Assembly (NCBI GenBank): GCA_000818945.1
Contig: KN805375.1
Coordinates: 133,788 to 197,787, forward strand
DNA from: Schizochytrium sp. CCTCC M209059
Lineage: Eukaryota > Sar > Bigyra > Thraustochytrida > Thraustochytriidae
DNA length: 64,000 nt
Direction of reading: 5' to 3'
Below are positions 53,110 to 62,000 of this stretch, piece by piece. A program made the position numbers and the translations under genes. Each line of letters starts with the position of its first letter. The stretch's first letter is position 1. Under the pieces are notes generated by a model. The model searched no databases. It saw only the letters and a program-made list of their open reading frames with translations, and had not been told where the DNA came from.

Positions 53110-53634
53110 AGATCCTAGACCCACTGGCAGGCCGAAAGTAAACCTCGTGCAACCAACCATGAAATAAAACCATTCAAGGCTATAAAAATAAAAATTCCTT
53201 GTGATTGACAACAATCCGCCAAGACTTGCAGCCAGCGTGCTCTTTTCGCTTATGCAAGTCACTGGTGAGTACGTTTTGAAAGATATAGCTACGTTTCTTT
53301 CAACCAGTCAGACTGGCAAAGCACTCATCGCGGACCAGTCGAAGTCTAGCTGTTTGCTGGTGCCGTTTCCTCAACTCGAGCTCGAAGCGGCTAATTCTCG
53401 TCTGTTTCTTTCAAGTGGGCCAGCCGCCAGGAGAAAGCGACTTTTCTGCTCGCTGAGAAAAAAAAAAATCAAAATCGATCCCAAAGCTTCAAGGTCCGGG
53501 CCCTCGGGCGCGCTCGTAGAACGAGACAAGTGAAAACGCGAGCGCAGTCTAGCGAGGAAGCGCAGACGTGTCTACCGCGCACGCAGAAGTGGCGCACCCC
53601 TTGGCCCTTGCTACGGAAAGAGGGGGGGCCGACC
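53110..53634. other. Spacer
   Basis: This is the 3' flank of the FKBP gene and the upstream region of the STIMATE-like gene. No gene is seen. Confidence 0.55.
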
Positions 53635-54698
53635 ATGGCGGGGTCCGCGGGCCAGCAGTGCGCGCTGCTGGGCGGCAGCTTTGCGATCTTTGTGCAGTTC
53701 TTCCTGCTCTGCGTGGTACTATGTACGCTGTACGTGTCTTCTGATTGATGCCTTGTTGTCCTCTTGTCTCGTGCAGAGATGAATCGTTCCGAACACGCTC
53801 GCAGTCATTGCCAAGAGGGAACAAAATGTCTAACCCCCCCTCGCTTACAACCCCGCAACACAACTTTCTCAGCTACCTCAAGTGGATCCTCGAAGAGCCG
53901 CGTCGGCCGCGGCATATTTGGACCTTTGACAGCCTGAAGCAATGCATTGGTGCCGGTACGGGTCACTGTATGAACATCGTCATGGCGCTCATCCTTTCTT
54001 CGTCGTCGGCATCAGGAAATGAGTGCGCTTGGTACTTTATGAATTTCACAGTCGATACGGTCCTTGGCGTGCCCCTTAACTTTGTACTCTTGAAGCTCCT
54101 CGAACGGACTTTGCTGCGAAACTCCGCCAAGACCGGGGCATACTACGACCTCGACACCAAGAGAATAGATTTCTGCGCCTGGACTTCGCAAACCATTGCG
54201 TGGACCAGCATCGTCGTTGTCTGCAAGACTATTTTGGCCATTCCCATGATCAAATTCAACCACGAACTCAGCGACGCTGCTGATCACGCGTTCAAGCCCC
54301 TCGAAGCCTATCCCAAAACGCAGCTCGTTTTTGTCATGATCGTCTGGCCTGCTATTTGCAACAGCTTTCAATTCTACGTTATCGACAACTTTTTGAAGCG
54401 TAACATACATCGGTCCGGCTCGTCTCTGCTCTCCTCCGTGCACGGCTCCGCCATTGTTGCCGCAGCCGCCTCGTCTTCGTCTTCTTTGACGGTAGATAGC
54501 ACCTCTGATAACCTTGTTTCAAACGAAGCCCACGATGACCAAGAGAATGGGCCAAACGTCAACCATGACGATGCCGACCTCGAGGACTCCGAACGTTTCA
54601 ATGGCGGATGGATTTCGCTTTTGCAGAATCTCTTTCGAACCACGCCTAAAAAACCTGCACGACAAAACGGCGAGCAAGCTCCTTTGCTGCCAGCCTAA
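53635..54698 (+). CDS. STIMATE: STIMATE (TMEM110)-like ER membrane protein, two exons
   Basis: STIMATE is an ER protein at ER-plasma membrane contacts that promotes STIM activation and store-operated calcium entry in animals. Exon 1 (53635-53729) encodes a membrane segment (FAIFVQFFLLCVVLCTL). Exon 2 (53777-54698) carries the family core: HIWTFDSLKQCIGAGTGHCM, CAWYFMNFTVDTVLGVPLNF, then WTSQTIAWTSIVVVCKTIL and VFVMIVWPAICNSFQFYVID. This gives about five membrane segments and a polar tail; the product is 338 aa. Exon phases match (95 + 922 nt). No STIM gene is visible in the window. Confidence 0.85.
53730..53776 (+). other. Predicted 47-nt intron in the STIMATE-like gene
   Basis: The donor is CGCT/GTACGT and the acceptor is CGTGCAG/A, with a pyrimidine-rich stretch (CTTGTTGTCCTCTTGTCTC) between. 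The phase-2 join links a hydrophobic first exon to the family core. It contains in-frame stops if retained. Confidence 0.75.
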
Positions 54699-55040
54699 AC
54701 TGTACGCTTTTCTCCTATCTAAACTAACTTTCCCTACATTCTCCTTTGATTAATTTGTCACAATGCCGACACAGAAGCAACGCGCTTCTTCTTTTGCAAA
54801 AATTTCTCGCATCGATCAGAAACAGCTTGAAACCCTTTTCCCCATCACTGCAAAAGAAAGAAATGATTGCCAAAGATGAACAAAGCACATTGTCGTTTAT
54901 GTCGGTAAAAGGTTGCTACGAATCACCTTAAAAAGCAGAAGAAAAGTGGCATATATCCTTTTAGAGAGCCGAGGCTACTACCAATCATTTTGCTTAAATG
55001 CAAAAGAAAAGTGTCATGTGCCCTTTTAGAAGATAAAAGT
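54699..55040. other. Convergent 3' spacer
   Basis: AT-rich sequence between the STIMATE-like and acyl-CoA oxidase stops. The phrase AAAAGTGNCATATNNCCTTTTAGA occurs twice (about 54943-54966 and 55006-55029). No gene is seen. Confidence 0.55.
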
Positions 55041-57227
55041 CTAAAGTTTGGCATCACGCTGATCCTCGGCGAGACTCGGACAAAGCTTGTTGCGCAGCTT
55101 AAGGAATTCCTTGTCAAGATGCGGCGCCAAGACCTCTTCGTATCCCTCGAAAGGAACCTTGCCTTTGCCCTGATTCAATGGCGAGTCCCGCGCGCTCTCG
55201 TACAGCGCCTCATACACGCGTCCATCAGAGCGTCCGATCGTGGAGTTGAGGACCCGATCCGGAATGTCAAAGGCATCGACGAGGGCCACAGCGTCTGGAC
55301 GTAGGGCGTCCAAAAGTTGCGCCTCGGCCTCCTCGGCCAGGTCGATCAAATCCTCGGGAAGCAAACCGCTCCAGAGCTCTCCCGCTACCATATTTTGTAC
55401 GGCAAAGAGCGCGCACAGACGCTCAAGAACAGGAACAACGTGCTCGTCCTGCTGCGTACGAATGACTTCGATAAAGTTGCGCAGCATAAAGTAGTAGATA
55501 TGACTCTCCGCGGCGCGTTTGAGCCCGACAGCACATGCATTCCACGCAGCTTCGAAAGACATTCCCTTGGACATCTTTGCATCAAGGCGCTCGCCAACCT
55601 TGGTGGTTGCCGCCAAGGTACGATATTGAAAGTACTGCAGCAAGAGATCAAGATTGAGCAAATCCTCTACAGCCTGTGGCGTGGAAGGTCTCGCGCTCGA
55701 GATCTTAAAGAGCGGGTCACGCAGGGGCTCCAGACAGGCCGCAAGTCCGGAAACCTGCTCTCCTCGCAGGGCTGCGCGACGTGCGTTCATCAGGTAACGC
55801 GCTGTCTGCAGCAAGAGGACAACCCAGTCGCCTTCGGCGGAGACTTGCCACACAAAGTCGGTTGCCATGCTGCCAATACCAGAGTTGAGCAAGAAACCGT
55901 GGCCGCCACAGCATTTGCGCAGGTCTTCCATCCCATCGGCGCTCATTTTCGTGCAGAGACCCTTGAGGCCAGCGGACGAGGCGTGGATTTCGGGCATAGT
56001 TTCCACGAGTCGCGTGAGATCTTCGGAGCTCGTTCCGGCGTCAGATTTGTTAGCCACGTCGCTGAGCTTGCGCACGGCCTCATTCATCCAGCTTCCGCTG
56101 GCGCGCATCGCATAGCAAATGGCAACTTGCTTGAAAAGGCGCGAGCGCTGAATCTGGTATTCAATCACCTGATTCTCTGCCGACCGATACGACTGACCTT
56201 CGCTGGTGTCGGCAAAGCCCTGCACACGCACACAGCTATAGCGCACCGCTACGGTACAAGCAGCCGCTAGCTTACCGGCGGACAATGACGTCATGCCAGC
56301 GCGGGCCTGAACCATGGTGAGGTAGCTTGCGCGCTTGGCAAGCGCGCTGGCCTTGCCGGAATCTCCTCCTGTGGACACCCGGCGTTTGTACTGGCCATCA
56401 CGCGTGACGTATTGCCGCTTGGAGAACATGTGCTCGCGCGGAATGCGCACGCCACGCAGACGCATGTATCCGGTATCGATCGCATTATCTCCGAGCTTGC
56501 GCCCGCAGTCACCGAGCTCGATGCCCGGCAGGCAGTGATGATTCTCGTCGCGCACTTGGACCATGAACACGTGCAATCCGTATTCTTTGCCTTGCACAAT
56601 GAGCTGCGCGTAGACGGCGGCGTGCGTGGCGACACAGCCAATGTTCGAATTCCACCACTTCATGGCACCAAGCGTCGGCGTGTCGAGAATGAACTCGCCT
56701 GTTTCGACGTCATACACGGCTTGCGTCTGCAGCGCACGGATGGCTGATCCATGCGCGAGCTCCGTCTGCGCGTAGCACCCGATGATTTCGAAATTTAACG
56801 CACGGGGGAGCCAAGTCGCGACCTGCTCGGGACTGCCCTGGCCTGCAATTGTAGGCAGGAAGAGGCCATAGTGGGGCATCATGGAGCCTGTGTTTCCCGC
56901 GATCTCGCCCATCCACGAGACTTCGTCGCGTTGAGGACGGTATCCCTCCTGCACGAAGTCCTTGTGGATGTTGATGAAATCATCAATCGATCGCTTCATG
57001 AGCTCCTCGCGAGTCCACTCGTGTTTCTCCGGGTACAAGAGCTGCGCGGCGGGCATCATAATGAACCTGCGCCGCTTGACGGCGTCGGCGCCGCCGTAGA
57101 GCGCCTCCGACATGCGCGCCACGTCGAAGCTCGCCTTGGCGCGCTCCATAGGCAGCATGTGCGCCGTCCCGCCGCACGTCCATGACGGCTGCTCCACCTC
57201 GACCTCGCCGTTCCCGCCCTTGCTCAT
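55041..57227 (-). CDS. ACOX: Peroxisomal acyl-CoA oxidase
   Basis: This 728-aa FAD enzyme catalyses the first step of peroxisomal beta-oxidation, oxidising acyl-CoA to trans-2-enoyl-CoA and making hydrogen peroxide. The FAD/substrate signature CYAQTELAHGSAI is at residues 151-163, LRGVRIPREHMFSK follows, and the C-terminal half has CCGGHGFLLNSGI before the catalytic Glu465 in VSAEGDWVVLLLQTARYL. The final residues, DAKL, end in AKL, a PTS1 variant. Length and two-lobed layout match ACOX1-type enzymes. The start is the ATG at 57227. Confidence 0.96.
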   Translation of the reverse strand: MSKGGNGEVEVEQPSWTCGGTAHMLPMERAKASFDVARMSEALYGGADAVKRRRFIMMPAAQLLYPEKHEWTREELMKRSIDDFINIHKDFVQEGYRPQRDEVSWMGEIAGNTGSMMPHYGLFLPTIAGQGSPEQVATWLPRALNFEIIGCYAQTELAHGSAIRALQTQAVYDVETGEFILDTPTLGAMKWWNSNIGCVATHAAVYAQLIVQGKEYGLHVFMVQVRDENHHCLPGIELGDCGRKLGDNAIDTGYMRLRGVRIPREHMFSKRQYVTRDGQYKRRVSTGGDSGKASALAKRASYLTMVQARAGMTSLSAGKLAAACTVAVRYSCVRVQGFADTSEGQSYRSAENQVIEYQIQRSRLFKQVAICYAMRASGSWMNEAVRKLSDVANKSDAGTSSEDLTRLVETMPEIHASSAGLKGLCTKMSADGMEDLRKCCGGHGFLLNSGIGSMATDFVWQVSAEGDWVVLLLQTARYLMNARRAALRGEQVSGLAACLEPLRDPLFKISSARPSTPQAVEDLLNLDLLLQYFQYRTLAATTKVGERLDAKMSKGMSFEAAWNACAVGLKRAAESHIYYFMLRNFIEVIRTQQDEHVVPVLERLCALFAVQNMVAGELWSGLLPEDLIDLAEEAEAQLLDALRPDAVALVDAFDIPDRVLNSTIGRSDGRVYEALYESARDSPLNQGKGKVPFEGYEEVLAPHLDKEFLKLRNKLCPSLAEDQRDAKL

Positions 57228-57308
57228 TGTCCTCCCCTTTTCTGGTCCGTCCCAATCTAGCTAGCTTTACAAGTTCCACGAGCGAGCACAGAGCTGCCGA
57301 TGCGGGTT

Positions 57309-57392
57309 AGCTTGCTTGCTTGCTTGCTTACTTGCTCGCGGGTTTGCTTGCGAGTTTGCTTGCGGGTTTGCTTGCGGGTTTGCTTACTTGCT
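57309..57392. repeat. GCTT array and 12-bp minisatellite
   Basis: GCTT units are followed by about four units of TTTGCTTGCGGG with small changes. It lies 80-165 bp upstream of the acyl-CoA oxidase start. Confidence 0.9.
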
Positions 57393-57859
57393 GACCGCCA
57401 GCAAACCCGTACCGCGCACGCATTTCCATCTTTCGCGGGCGCGCTTGTCCGACACGGCGACACATGACGAAGAATGGCTCGAAGGTGCATGAAGACAGTG
57501 CAGGTTTTGGCGATGCACTTGGAAAGTATGCCGGCGAACGACATCGGTAGTAGGCCCAGCCAGATACATAGTACGCGGGTGAGGGCGCAGGCTACTAGGG
57601 CGCGGACTTGCGGTGCGGCGTGCATCCGGGCGCATACAAATCCTGGAGGACACAGAGAGAGTTGTGAGCGAGCACGAAGAGCGTGGACTCGCTTTTAGCT
57701 CCGTCCACCACTGGTAGCATAGAACGCGAATGCAATCGACTGCATGCAGTCGTTCATGGTTTGATGCCGAAGTTAAGCCAGCCTTTGGCCACGAGAAGAA
57801 AAACCTGGGACATCTATAAAAGGTGCCCGTTTGTCTACTATCTTGCTCACTCGGATATC

Positions 57860-58005
57860 ATATCAGGTCAACAATGGCCGCATTTTTCATTTGGCGCCTC
57901 GGCGTTCGATTCAAGTCCCCCACTTTGCCATCATGTGTTGCAATCGGAGAGATCTTGACACGTACAAGCGGTCACCGGAATCCCTTTTTCGAATCGAAAA
58001 AGTAA
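57860..58005. repeat. Dispersed repeat 2, copy A
   Basis: This pairs with 58370-58535. Shared blocks include GCAATCGGAGAGATC, ACACGTAC with AGCGGT, and TTCGAATCG/GCGAATCG. One plus frame reads CVAIGEILTRTSGHRNPFFE. Confidence 0.75.
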
Positions 58006-58248
58006 CGGGGAGAAAGTCAGTAGATACGCGGGCATGTTTTAGCGCGGCTGCAGCTACAGACAATCGCGTAGTTGAGCGTGCTCTGACGTGTGTGTGTGTG
58101 TGCTTGTGAGCACGAGATGGAAATGACGTCTGTGTTACAGAGCAACCTCTTGAGTGAAGGGACAGGAAAGAGAGAGAAAACTGTGAGCGAGAAGTCGCGT
58201 CGCGGGAGGACTCGCTGTCAGCTCAGTCAACCAGCATGGGACGCAAAT

Positions 58249-58276
58249 GCAAGCAAGCAAGCAAGCAAGCAAGCAA
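58249..58276. repeat. CAAG tetranucleotide array
   Basis: Seven AAGC units. Confidence 0.95.
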
Positions 58277-58369
58277 TCGCACATTCTTCGATGGCAAAAC
58301 TAAAAGTAGTCCTCAGGACATGAAAAAATAAACATGCGGGACATTCGGTGGCTGGCACCTGGCTGGCAT

Positions 58370-58535
58370 TCCATTTCGACAACGGCCACATTCTGCACCC
58401 AGAGCCACAGTCAAGACGTCACAGCATTTGCCCGAGTCCTCGCTTCGTCATCATGTAGGCCTGTGCATTGCAATCGGAGAGATCACGACACGTACGAGCG
58501 GTTACTGGCGTCCCTTCTTCGGCGAATCGAATCGA
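58370..58535. repeat. Dispersed repeat 2, copy B
   Basis: This is the partner of 57860-58005, in the same orientation. The equivalent frame reads CIAIGEITTRTSGYWRPFFG. Upstream parts match more weakly (CAACGGCCACATT against CAATGGCCGCATT). Confidence 0.75.
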
Positions 58536-58679
58536 AGTATTTTAAACAGCAGCGGAAATCAAAAAGAGATAGTTTTTCACCATGGCATGCATGCAAAAAC
58601 AGGTCCATCTGAAAGGGCGATGCCATTGGGCTCCGCGCGCGTCTGACAAAGACCGTGACTGAGAGGAGAGAGCAAAGTC

Positions 58680-58709
58680 GATCGATCGATCGATCGATCG
58701 ATCGATCGC
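58680..58709. repeat. Self-complementary CGAT array
   Basis: About seven perfect CGAT units. Each unit's repeat is its own reverse complement, so either strand could fold into a hairpin. Confidence 0.95.
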
Positions 58710-59028
58710 TGGAAGGGACCGGCCCCGTGCGCGCTGTGAGCGCCGCGCAGCGCCTGGCAGCGCCGGGCAGCGCCGGGCAGACAAACGCAGAGGCAGACCC
58801 CGAGCGAACGAGCGAACGACCGAGGGAGTGAGACGGGCGTGCAGCAGCGGCTGCAACCCATGGACGCAGCGAGTTTATTTTCAAAAAAGCCGAAACCTGA
58901 CTCGTCCCGTTCACCTCGACGAGTGACGCGCGAACACAAGACACGAACCCTGTAAACACAGCAACAGCGGCAGTGGCGGCGGCGGCGGCAGCGGCGGCAG
59001 CGGCGGCCGAAAGAGCGGCCACGACAGC

Positions 59029-62000
59029 ATGCAGCCACGAGCATCTCCAAGCCGGACAGCGAAGGGGTGTTTTCGGAGCAGACGGCGATGTCGACGCCAT
59101 ACTGTATCGCGAGGAACTCGGCGCAAACTCATTCTTGCCGTGGTCATGCTCGTTTTTTCTAGCAGTCTTCTCTCATCAGGACATGCAAACACTACGGAGA
59201 GATGTTCGGTGGATGGTGGCTACGTTGAAACGCACACAGCTTGCCAGTTTCCCTTTGAATTCCAGGGTGTCAACTACAGCAGCTGCGTGTCAATACATGA
59301 TGCTGTTCCTTACTTTGACCCTCATCACACACCTGCAAAGCCTCGCGAGGAATTTTCTTTGCGACATGAAGACGCACGCTGGTGCGCGATCGACGCTTCA
59401 TATGCGGCAAGTCCAGCATCACAAGGGCGGAAGCGTTGGGGGTTCTGCGATGCAAGAGCATGTCAAATTTGCTCCTCAACTACGCGCATCCCTTGCATGC
59501 CTCTTTCGCAAGAGCACAAAGACCAATCATCTGTCTTTCCAGTCTCTACCCATTGTTTTCACACGGCAAACGATGCGCTTTCTCAATGTTACCTGGACAC
59601 GCCAGAAAACCGAGCGAGGCCTTCTTTTCTGCAGATCACTGCGCCGTGCGATGTTGCATCGTGCAATCTTCCTTCAACATCTGCTCCGACTCCTGATCCA
59701 GGATCTTTCCAAAGCGCAAACAAAACAAAAGAAACGAGGCGTAAGAAGGACCCGGGGACTTTGACGAAGACGGCGACCGCGTCATCAGGTAGGTCGTGCG
59801 AAACGAAAGGCGGCTACGTTCCAGCAAAGAGCGCATGTCATTTTCCATTTCATATGGACGGCGTCTTGTTCGAAACATGTGCAAGCTTTAAAGACGATCC
59901 ACCTTTTTGGGACACCTCGCTACAGGATGGACTCGCAATCGCAAGCGATTCCTACTGGTGTCCGACCATTTCAGAGTATTCGCGCTCAGACCCTTCGACG
60001 CAGACTCACTGGGGATTTTGCCATCAGGGATGTCCCGGCGTCGATCTTGATAACCGCACCGTGGTGCAGCTTGCAGGACCTCGGGTCATTTCTGCGCAGT
60101 ACACGCGATCAGGCACGGCAATCGAGGTTGACTTGGATGGCCCTGTGCCGCAGAATGAGGCTTTACTACCAGAATGGTTTGCCTGCGAATCTCTGCTTCA
60201 CCGTAGTAGCCATCCGCTCGGCCGTTGCCGATGGATCAACAATATGCGGACGCTACTCATTGAACCATCCATGCGCGCAGCGGTAAGTGAGCTCAAGTTC
60301 CTAGCTGGCGCATTTTATGCAGAAGGCGTTGACTCTCCAGAGCAAATTGTCAAGGTGCGTGCGCCGATTGCTGTAAACATGACCGTTCCCGATCTTCAAG
60401 CGCCTTCTTCGGTTTCGCGCGTCTGCAACCAACATCAAGCACAAGGACAAGCAGAACCGATCTCCTCATCGATTGAACTCGATGCTTCACGTTCTCTACT
60501 CTCACCTCTCATCACAAGGATATCTTTCATGTATCGAGAGCATGGAACCGAGGAAGCCAGTTCTGTAGCTGGATGCTACTTTGATAGCGATCTTGCGCCG
60601 CCATCGGTCGAAGACTTTTTTTGCGCCCTAGAACTCAGCGCACTTGATCAGGAGACCGAGTCGGTCGAGGTAGCGCTTTCTGTACGCAACATATTTGGTC
60701 ATTCACTCCAGACACCGTGGCGTCTCGTGACCATTTATGAAGCCAACGCTTTACAACTCCACGTTGATCAACCCAGTTGGTTTCACGTTGCCCTTAATCA
60801 GATTCGAACAATACGCGCACATGTCACGCGCTGCGATGGCTCTCCGGCCATGGGTTCGGAGATATATTGGGAGGTGAAACCAACTTCTGCGTTTTTCCAC
60901 ATCGATCCTTCATCGATGCTCATGCCCACCGTCGACAAGCGCGTTGTCCAGCTCATTCCAGCGAATGCTCGACAGCTCGGCATCGCAGGGCACACGTTTC
61001 AGGTAAAGGTCACTGCCGTAGTTCCCGAGACGCCCACTCCGACAGCTTTGCCAACAGTCTATCCTCTCGCGGGAAGCACGAGTCGACCTGTTTCATCTGA
61101 GCTTTATGTTGAAGTGCGAGCTTCCGACTTGGTTGCCGAGATCGCCGGCGGCAATCGCACAATTGCGGATTTTTCCAAGGAATTTGATCTCAACGCGGTT
61201 GCATCGTACGATCCCGACGCTCCTCGCCTCAAGCGTCATCTTACATTCGAATGGCGTTGCACACCAGCTCGTGTCTGCCTTGCGCTGACGCCCGCATCTA
61301 AGAATGCGCAAGGCAGAAGGCGGCCAGGGTTCTGGGAGTTCGAGTCGAGGACAGCACAGAGCCACACCAGTGAGCACGTTTCTTCTCAGCAAGATTCGCG
61401 AACGGTGCGCACGTTTTCGAATGACCCTATACTTGGATTGCATGTCATTGCAGAGGAGCGCCAGAATCTCCGACGAGGCGAGGCCATCGTGTTTTCCCTT
61501 CACCTATCTGCTGAAGACGGGCGCTCTGCACTTGCCCCAGCTCCAATTCATATTAACATTGGCGCGGAGTCGTCCTCAAGTGTTTCGCATTCTGCAGTAA
61601 TTCAAGTGTTTCCGCATTCGCTCTCTGCGGGTTCGCTAGGGCAATTTGCTGGATCCTGTGGCGATGCGGGTCATCCTTCGTGGGGACTGCGCCATCCATT
61701 CGTAGCAAGCTCGGATACGACCCTCTGGTTTCCCAGCGGGAGCCATACCGACCACGAGGTCGTTGCAGGTGGCCGCGTGTTCATCGTCAACACTACGGTT
61801 CTGATGCAAAACTTTCACAGCGTTGATCGCTTCACCTTTGTCTTACACTGTGAGCCCCACGCGCTGCACGAGGTCGCCTCGATTGCTTCGGTTGAAATTC
61901 CGTTGAATCTTCCGCCCACAGATGGCACCTTCTCCGCGGACCCGCTTGTCGGAACGGCTGGCAAAACGGAGTTCACGCTCTCCACGTGGGGGTGGTTAAA

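Larger units (their letters stand above)
57228..59028. other. Repeat-rich spacer without a supported gene
   Basis: This is the upstream region of the acyl-CoA oxidase (minus) and of the polycystin-like gene (plus). It contains a GCTT/GGTTTGCTTGC minisatellite (57309-57392), a dispersed repeat pair (57860-58005 and 58370-58535), a CAAG array (58249-58276), a CGAT array (58680-58709) and a GGC/GCA run (58973-59010). Frames are short or repeat-driven. The pair contains a partly conserved peptide, reported as a finding. Confidence 0.5.

Noticed and set aside
57720..57800. 5S-rRNA-like phrase GATGCCGAAGTTAAGCCAGC
   Set aside because: It is only about 20 bases long, and the rest does not fit a 5S fold. 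A similar phrase near 23170 lies in the 3' end of the ammonium transporter gene.
57905..57932. tRNA T-arm-like stretch GTTCGATTCAAGTC
   Set aside because: No D-arm, anticodon arm or matching acceptor stem could be found around it.
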